DNA of 9,254 nucleotides from Rhodobiaceae bacterium (lineage in GTDB: Bacteria > Pseudomonadota > Alphaproteobacteria > Micropepsales > Micropepsaceae): assembly GCA_009885515.1 (NCBI GenBank), contig VFKO01000387.1, positions 1 to 9,254 of the forward strand, in the 5' to 3' direction. Shown here piece by piece: positions 5,624 through 9,254 of this stretch. Both the position numbers and the translations under genes were made by a program. Each line of letters starts with the position of its first letter. Positions within the stretch are counted from its first letter, which is position 1. The notes under the pieces were generated by a model. It had not been told where the DNA came from. It saw only the letters and a list, made by a program, of their open reading frames with translations, and ran no database searches.

Positions 5624-6601
5624 CTACCCCCGACGCTTCTTCCAAATCTCGCCCATCACGCCAAACAGTTCCGCCGCATTTGGTGCTGACGTGTCACCCG
5701 CAAACTCGCGATAAAGCGTCGCCACGTTGACGGCAATCCGCTCCGCATCGCCCCAACTGTCGTAGTCCCCCAGCGCAATGTCGTGTGCCGCATCGCGCGC
5801 GCTCAAACCCGCGTCAAAGCGTTTGCGCGCCTCATCATGGATGTAGCGCAGATAGTTCTGCACCGCGCGTACGCCGCGTTTATCGGTGACGGGGCCATGA
5901 CCGGGCACAATGGTCTCGCAGTCGAGCGCCACGATGCGCTCACACGCCTCGATCCAGTTGCCCACCGGCCCCGCCCACATGATCGGTGTGCCTTCGACAA
6001 ACAATATGTCACCGGTAAAGACGGTCCGGTCCGCGGGCACATGTACCAGCACATCACCACCCGTATGCGCCGGTCCAACCTCGATCAGTTCAACCGCCTT
6101 GTTGCCAACCTTGCGTGACAAGTGTCCGCTGAAGGTCGTCGTCGGCAGCATCGGTGTTATGCCGTTGAATTCAAACGCACCGAAGCAATGCTTGAGATAT
6201 TCACCCGTCAGCCCGAGCCCCGGCGCCGCCTTCATGAAATTCGCCAGCACCGAAGGCTGCTCGTGCTTCATCTCTTCCGCCGCATGCACCGACGCCACGA
6301 TCTCCGCACCATGCACCAGCTCATTGCCATAACAGTGATCGCCATTGTGATGCGTGTTGACCAGCGTCCCGATCTTCGTCGCCGCAAGCGGCGCCGCATC
6401 GCGCATCGCATTCAGCATCTCGCGCGTCAGCTTCAGGTCAAACAAGGTATCGACGAGCAACGACTGATCCCCATCCGTGATCAACCCCGCATTCGACCAG
6501 CCCCACGACCCATCCGGCTGAACCCAGGCAAACGACCCGTTCCCCAGATCGGCAAGGCCGCGTCTGTAACCAAAACCAGCTTTGGCAAGTGATGCTGTCA
6601 T
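5624..6601 (-). CDS. Metallo-beta-lactamase-fold hydrolase with altered HxHxDH motif
   Basis: Starting at ATG 6601 the product has 325 residues. This start overlaps the TGA of the amidohydrolase gene (ATGA, 6598-6601); a longer frame to 6730 would run 43 residues into that gene with low-complexity, unlikely sequence. MBL-fold landmarks follow in order: NTHHNGDHCYGN (82-93, motif 1), PAHTGGD with His179, FTGD with Asp198 and PGHG with His235. Motif 1 would normally read HxHxDH; here the second His is replaced by Asn86. The segment GTPIMWAGPVGNWIEA (204-219) resembles MBL proteins of the polyketide cyclase/thioesterase-like group, a comparison from memory. The likely reaction is hydrolysis of an ester, lactone or thioester. 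It is the last gene of a four-gene operon with CMD, SDR and M20 products. The substrate is unknown. Confidence 0.9.
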   Translation of the reverse strand: MTASLAKAGFGYRRGLADLGNGSFAWVQPDGSWGWSNAGLITDGDQSLLVDTLFDLKLTREMLNAMRDAAPLAATKIGTLVNTHHNGDHCYGNELVHGAEIVASVHAAEEMKHEQPSVLANFMKAAPGLGLTGEYLKHCFGAFEFNGITPMLPTTTFSGHLSRKVGNKAVELIEVGPAHTGGDVLVHVPADRTVFTGDILFVEGTPIMWAGPVGNWIEACERIVALDCETIVPGHGPVTDKRGVRAVQNYLRYIHDEARKRFDAGLSARDAAHDIALGDYDSWGDAERIAVNVATLYREFAGDTSAPNAAELFGVMGEIWKKRRG

Positions 6602-7818
6602 TTCGCGGGCAATCCCTGATCCAGGAACCGCTCCGCCACCGCCGCGTAGAGCGCAATGCCGTTCGCCATTGCTTTCTCGTCCAGCATCATCCGGTTTGAA
6701 TGACACGGCGCGGCGTGATGATGATCGCAACCCTCAGGCGCCACACCCAGAAACACCATGCAGCCCGGAATGCGCTGGAGCACATAGGACCAGTCTTCCG
6801 CCCCCATGACCGGGGCAGGCGAGGGGATATAACCCCGCTCGCCAAACAGCTGCCGGGTCACATCCGCCGCCAGTGACACCATCCGTCCATCATTCACGGT
6901 GACAGGATAACCCTCGTCAATATCGACAAAGGCCTTTGCCCCATGCGCCTCGGCAATTTTCTGCGCCACATGGGTCAACCCCTCTTTCGCCATCTTGCGC
7001 GACGCCTCCGACACCGAGCGCAGCGTGCCCAGCATCGTCACCTTTTCGGGAATAACATTGTTCGTCGTCCCGCCATCGATCTTGGCGATGGTCAGGATGA
7101 TCGGATCAAAGGCATTGATCCGCCGCGTCACGTAAGCCTGCAAGGCCATGACGATCTCGCAGGCGATCGGCATCGGATCGACGGCCATATGCGGCATCGA
7201 TGCGTGCCCGCCTTTGCCCATCACCTTGATCGAAATCACATCGGCCGAGGCCATGAACGCACCTTCGCGGCAGGTGAACATGCCGCTCGGCACGTTGGGC
7301 GTGATGTGCATGGCAAACGCCCCATCGGGTTTCGGATGCCGGTCGATCAGACCATCCTCGATCATCCGCAGCGCGCCGAAGTGGCCTTCTTCCCCTGTCT
7401 GGAACATGAACTTCACAGTGCCCGAAAGCTTGGCCCGGTTCTGGTGCAGCAGCTTCACCGCACCCGTCAGCATCGCCGTATGCGCGTCGTGCCCACAGGC
7501 GTGCATGCGCCCGGGTTCTTTGGACTTGAACGGCACGTCGGTATCTTCCGGCATCGGCAGCGCATCCATGTCGCCGCGCAGCAAAACCGTGCGCCCCTGC
7601 GTCGGCCCGGCCAGCGTCACAATCATGCCCGACGTCGACGGCCCCTGTTCGATTTTGACGTCCAGTCCGGAAAGCGCCTCGCACACCGCAGCCGTCGTCT
7701 TGGGCAGATGTAGCCCCAGCTCAGGAAATTCATGAATTTTCCGCCGCAAAATAACTGCATCCGGCAATTGCGCCTTCGAACCGGCTACCCAAGTCTCTCT
7801 GTTGTCCACGTCATGCAT
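6598..7818 (-). CDS. M20 family (M20D) metal-dependent amidohydrolase
   Basis: The 406-residue protein matches hippurate hydrolase / IAA-amino acid hydrolase-type peptidases. The catalytic domain shows GDMDALP (Asp84), MHACGHDAHT (ligands Cys108 and His110), the acidic pair TGEEG (Glu143, Glu144), AMH with His171, and PCHSNRM with His373. GKGGHAS (202-207) lies in the lid/dimerisation domain with its conserved His205. All expected metal ligands are present, so an active cytoplasmic enzyme that cleaves an amide bond of an N-acyl or N-aroyl amino acid is likely; the true substrate is not visible. The start lies 2 bp after the SDR stop codon. A GTG three codons downstream (7809) has better spacing from the AAGGA ribosome-binding stretch and may be the real start. 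It overlaps the MBL gene by 4 bp. Confidence 0.94.
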   Translation of the reverse strand: MHDVDNRETWVAGSKAQLPDAVILRRKIHEFPELGLHLPKTTAAVCEALSGLDVKIEQGPSTSGMIVTLAGPTQGRTVLLRGDMDALPMPEDTDVPFKSKEPGRMHACGHDAHTAMLTGAVKLLHQNRAKLSGTVKFMFQTGEEGHFGALRMIEDGLIDRHPKPDGAFAMHITPNVPSGMFTCREGAFMASADVISIKVMGKGGHASMPHMAVDPMPIACEIVMALQAYVTRRINAFDPIILTIAKIDGGTTNNVIPEKVTMLGTLRSVSEASRKMAKEGLTHVAQKIAEAHGAKAFVDIDEGYPVTVNDGRMVSLAADVTRQLFGERGYIPSPAPVMGAEDWSYVLQRIPGCMVFLGVAPEGCDHHHAAPCHSNRMMLDEKAMANGIALYAAVAERFLDQGLPAK

Positions 7819-7820
7819 CC

Positions 7821-8630
7821 TTATCTAAGTGCCGTCATGCCGCCATCGACGGCGAGTATCTGCCCGGTAATGTAGGCCGCTTCATCGCTCAGAAGAAAGA
7901 GCGTTGCATAGGCCGTCTCCCAACCCGTCCCCTGCCGCCCCAGAGGCACAGCGGTCTTCGCCCGCCCCGGCCGGCCTTGCGTTGCCGCGCGCCCAATCGA
8001 GGTATCCATCAGTCCCGGCGCCACAATATTCACGCGAATCCCGCGCCGCTCGCCTTCGATCCCCGCATGGCGCATCAATCCGCCAAGAGCAGCCTTCGAC
8101 GCATCATAAGCGGGCAGGCGGCTCCCCGGCTTCATCGAAGCAATCGACGAAATCAGCACAATCGAGGATCCTTCCTCCATCACCGGCAACGCTGCCTTCA
8201 GCGTCAGCATCGCACCGCGCAGGTTGACGGCGAACACTTTGTCCCACGAATCTGCGGTCGCACCGGCAAGCCACGGATCACCAACACCAATGCCGACATT
8301 GTAGACAAGCCCGTCGATGCCCAGCAGGCGCTCGTGCGCAGACGACACCATCGTCAAAACTTCGTCTGGATTGGCGACATTCGCAGTCATCGCAAACACA
8401 CCGTCACGCGCCGCAGCCCTGACGGTGGCCTCGGCACTTTCCCTGATCCTGTCAGCAACAGCAACCATTGCCCCTTCGCGCGAAAACAAAATCGACATCG
8501 CCCGCCCATTGCCGATCGGCGGATCGTCGAGCCCGCGCGTATCCTGCCCACCGCCCACCACCAAAATGCGCCGCCCCTTCAGCCGCCCACGCCCCGGCGC
8601 TTCACCGCACGACTCTGGCGCCAGTTTCAA
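7821..8630 (-). CDS. Short-chain dehydrogenase/reductase (SDR) with extended nucleotide loop
   Basis: This 269-residue Rossmann-fold oxidoreductase has the SDR tetrad Asn136, Ser162, Tyr175 and Lys179 (YDASK) and the late motif APGLMDT (204-210). Asp60 after the second strand suggests NAD(H) over NADP(H). The glycine motif is stretched: VVGGG (24-28) and GNGRA (40-44) are separated by 11 residues (QDTRGLDDPPI), where classical SDRs have about three. The canonical Asp before Val in the next motif is Asn84. The expected role is interconversion of an alcohol and a ketone in the pathway encoded by this operon. The start is TTG at 8630, overlapping the upstream stop as TTGA and preceded by GGTGAGG; the next Met (45) lies beyond the nucleotide site and cannot be the start. 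Confidence 0.92.
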   Translation of the reverse strand: MKLAPESCGEAPGRGRLKGRRILVVGGGQDTRGLDDPPIGNGRAMSILFSREGAMVAVADRIRESAEATVRAAARDGVFAMTANVANPDEVLTMVSSAHERLLGIDGLVYNVGIGVGDPWLAGATADSWDKVFAVNLRGAMLTLKAALPVMEEGSSIVLISSIASMKPGSRLPAYDASKAALGGLMRHAGIEGERRGIRVNIVAPGLMDTSIGRAATQGRPGRAKTAVPLGRQGTGWETAYATLFLLSDEAAYITGQILAVDGGMTALR

Positions 8631-9205
8631 GACCTCACCTTCTGCGGGTCCGGAAACGTCACGCCCTTGCCACCGGGCATCTCAATTTCGACGTCGAACG
8701 TCTCAAGGAACCGGCTCACCATCATGTAGTAACCGATGGTGACGGTGACCTCCTGCATCTCCTGCAACGAAAGCCTGTCCGCAAGCGGTTTGAACGTGGC
8801 ATCGCTTGCCCGTACGTTCTTCACGACGTCGTCGGTATAGCGCATCACCAGCCGCTGCAGCTCGTCAAATACAGCCGCATCCGGACCCGCATGGATCGCC
8901 GCAATCAACGCCTCGCTCATCCCCAGATCGCGCCCGATTCGCTCATGCTGATGAACTTCGTACTTCGCCTTCGACAAGACGCCGGCGCGGATAATCGTGA
9001 TCTCGCGCAGTACAGGATTGAGCTTCGACCTCATCAAAAGGTAATTCCCCATGCGCACAAAAGCCCGAAGCAGTCCCTCTCCACCCGCCATCATCCGGAA
9101 AATGTTGAGCGGCGGCATCTTACTCAAAATCTCCTGCGTTTCAGGTAGCAACGCTTTGGGATCGGGGTAGGGGACACGGGCCATGCGGGAAAACTCCGGT
9201 TGCAT
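8627..9205 (-). CDS. Carboxymuconolactone decarboxylase (CMD/AhpD) family protein
   Basis: The 192-residue all-helical product carries the CMD-family core: LREITIIRAGVLSKAKYEVHQHERIGRDLG (66-95) with Glu83 and His87, comparable to the YEWxxH pattern of the family. It then has ALIAAIHAGPDAAVFDELQRLVMRYTDDVV and a C-terminal helix with tyrosines (IGYYMMV, 157-163). It contains no cysteine at all, so AhpD-type CxxC peroxidase chemistry is excluded; a gamma-carboxymuconolactone decarboxylase-like or hydratase-type reaction remains possible. It is the first gene of the catabolic operon and overlaps the SDR gene by 4 bp (TTGA). Two starts are plausible: ATG 9205, with AAGG nine bases upstream, or ATG 9184, with GGAG nine bases upstream and the N-terminus MARVPYPD common in the family. 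The 49 bp upstream to the window edge show no firm promoter. Confidence 0.92.
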   Translation of the reverse strand: MQPEFSRMARVPYPDPKALLPETQEILSKMPPLNIFRMMAGGEGLLRAFVRMGNYLLMRSKLNPVLREITIIRAGVLSKAKYEVHQHERIGRDLGMSEALIAAIHAGPDAAVFDELQRLVMRYTDDVVKNVRASDATFKPLADRLSLQEMQEVTVTIGYYMMVSRFLETFDVEIEMPGGKGVTFPDPQKVRS

Positions 9206-9254
9206 CTTCCGCCACCTTACCCAACCCCGCGCATCTGGGAAGGGATTTGATCAA

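Noticed and set aside
6602..6730. 43-residue N-terminal extension of the MBL-fold protein
   Set aside because: The extension lies inside the amidohydrolase coding region and is low-complexity; the ATG at 6601 gives a normal ATGA junction and a natural N-terminus.
6943..7713. 256-codon plus-strand open frame rich in Arg and His
   Set aside because: It lies wholly antisense to the intact M20 amidohydrolase gene, has biased composition typical of a shadow frame in GC-rich DNA, and shows no recognisable domain.

Overview
The window reads as a chromosomal segment of a Gram-negative, probably alphaproteobacterial, organism. This is inferred from the moderately GC-rich coding sequence, tightly overlapping ATGA-type gene junctions, an outer-membrane beta-barrel protein and an inner-membrane/periplasmic export system. 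The genus cannot be named from the sequence alone.

Left block (1-3396, minus strand): a four-gene export operon read right to left. It encodes a membrane-anchored HlyD/MacA-type periplasmic adaptor, a LolD/MacB-type ATPase, an FtsX/MacB-type permease and the first 152 codons of a second FtsX-type permease cut by the window edge. The first two junctions are 4-bp ATGA overlaps and the last has a 4-bp spacer, so the genes look translationally coupled. Together they would form an ABC exporter or lipid/lipoprotein transporter with an unknown substrate.

Middle block (3397-5623): an 806-bp stretch without a supported gene separates the adaptor from a divergent plus-strand MipA/OmpV-family outer-membrane protein (4203-4997, TTG start). 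The stretch holds many inverted repeats. Behind the OMP gene lies the wreck of a small secreted-protein gene (about 5051-5469). It carries a one-base frameshift in an A7 run and an in-frame TAA, yet both of its reading segments still make coherent protein. A REP-like GC-rich hairpin region (5509-5590) sits at the convergence point with the right block.

Right block (5624-9205, minus strand): a compact four-gene, probably catabolic operon. It encodes a carboxymuconolactone-decarboxylase-family protein without cysteines, an SDR oxidoreductase with an insertion in its nucleotide-binding loop, an M20D-type amidohydrolase with all metal ligands, and a metallo-beta-lactamase-fold hydrolase whose HxHxDH motif reads HHNGDH. 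Junctions are TTGA overlap, 2-bp gap and ATGA overlap. The set suggests degradation of an amide- or ester-containing compound, but no substrate can be assigned. It is the least explained multi-gene unit here. I did not find a clearly novel defence or mobile system.
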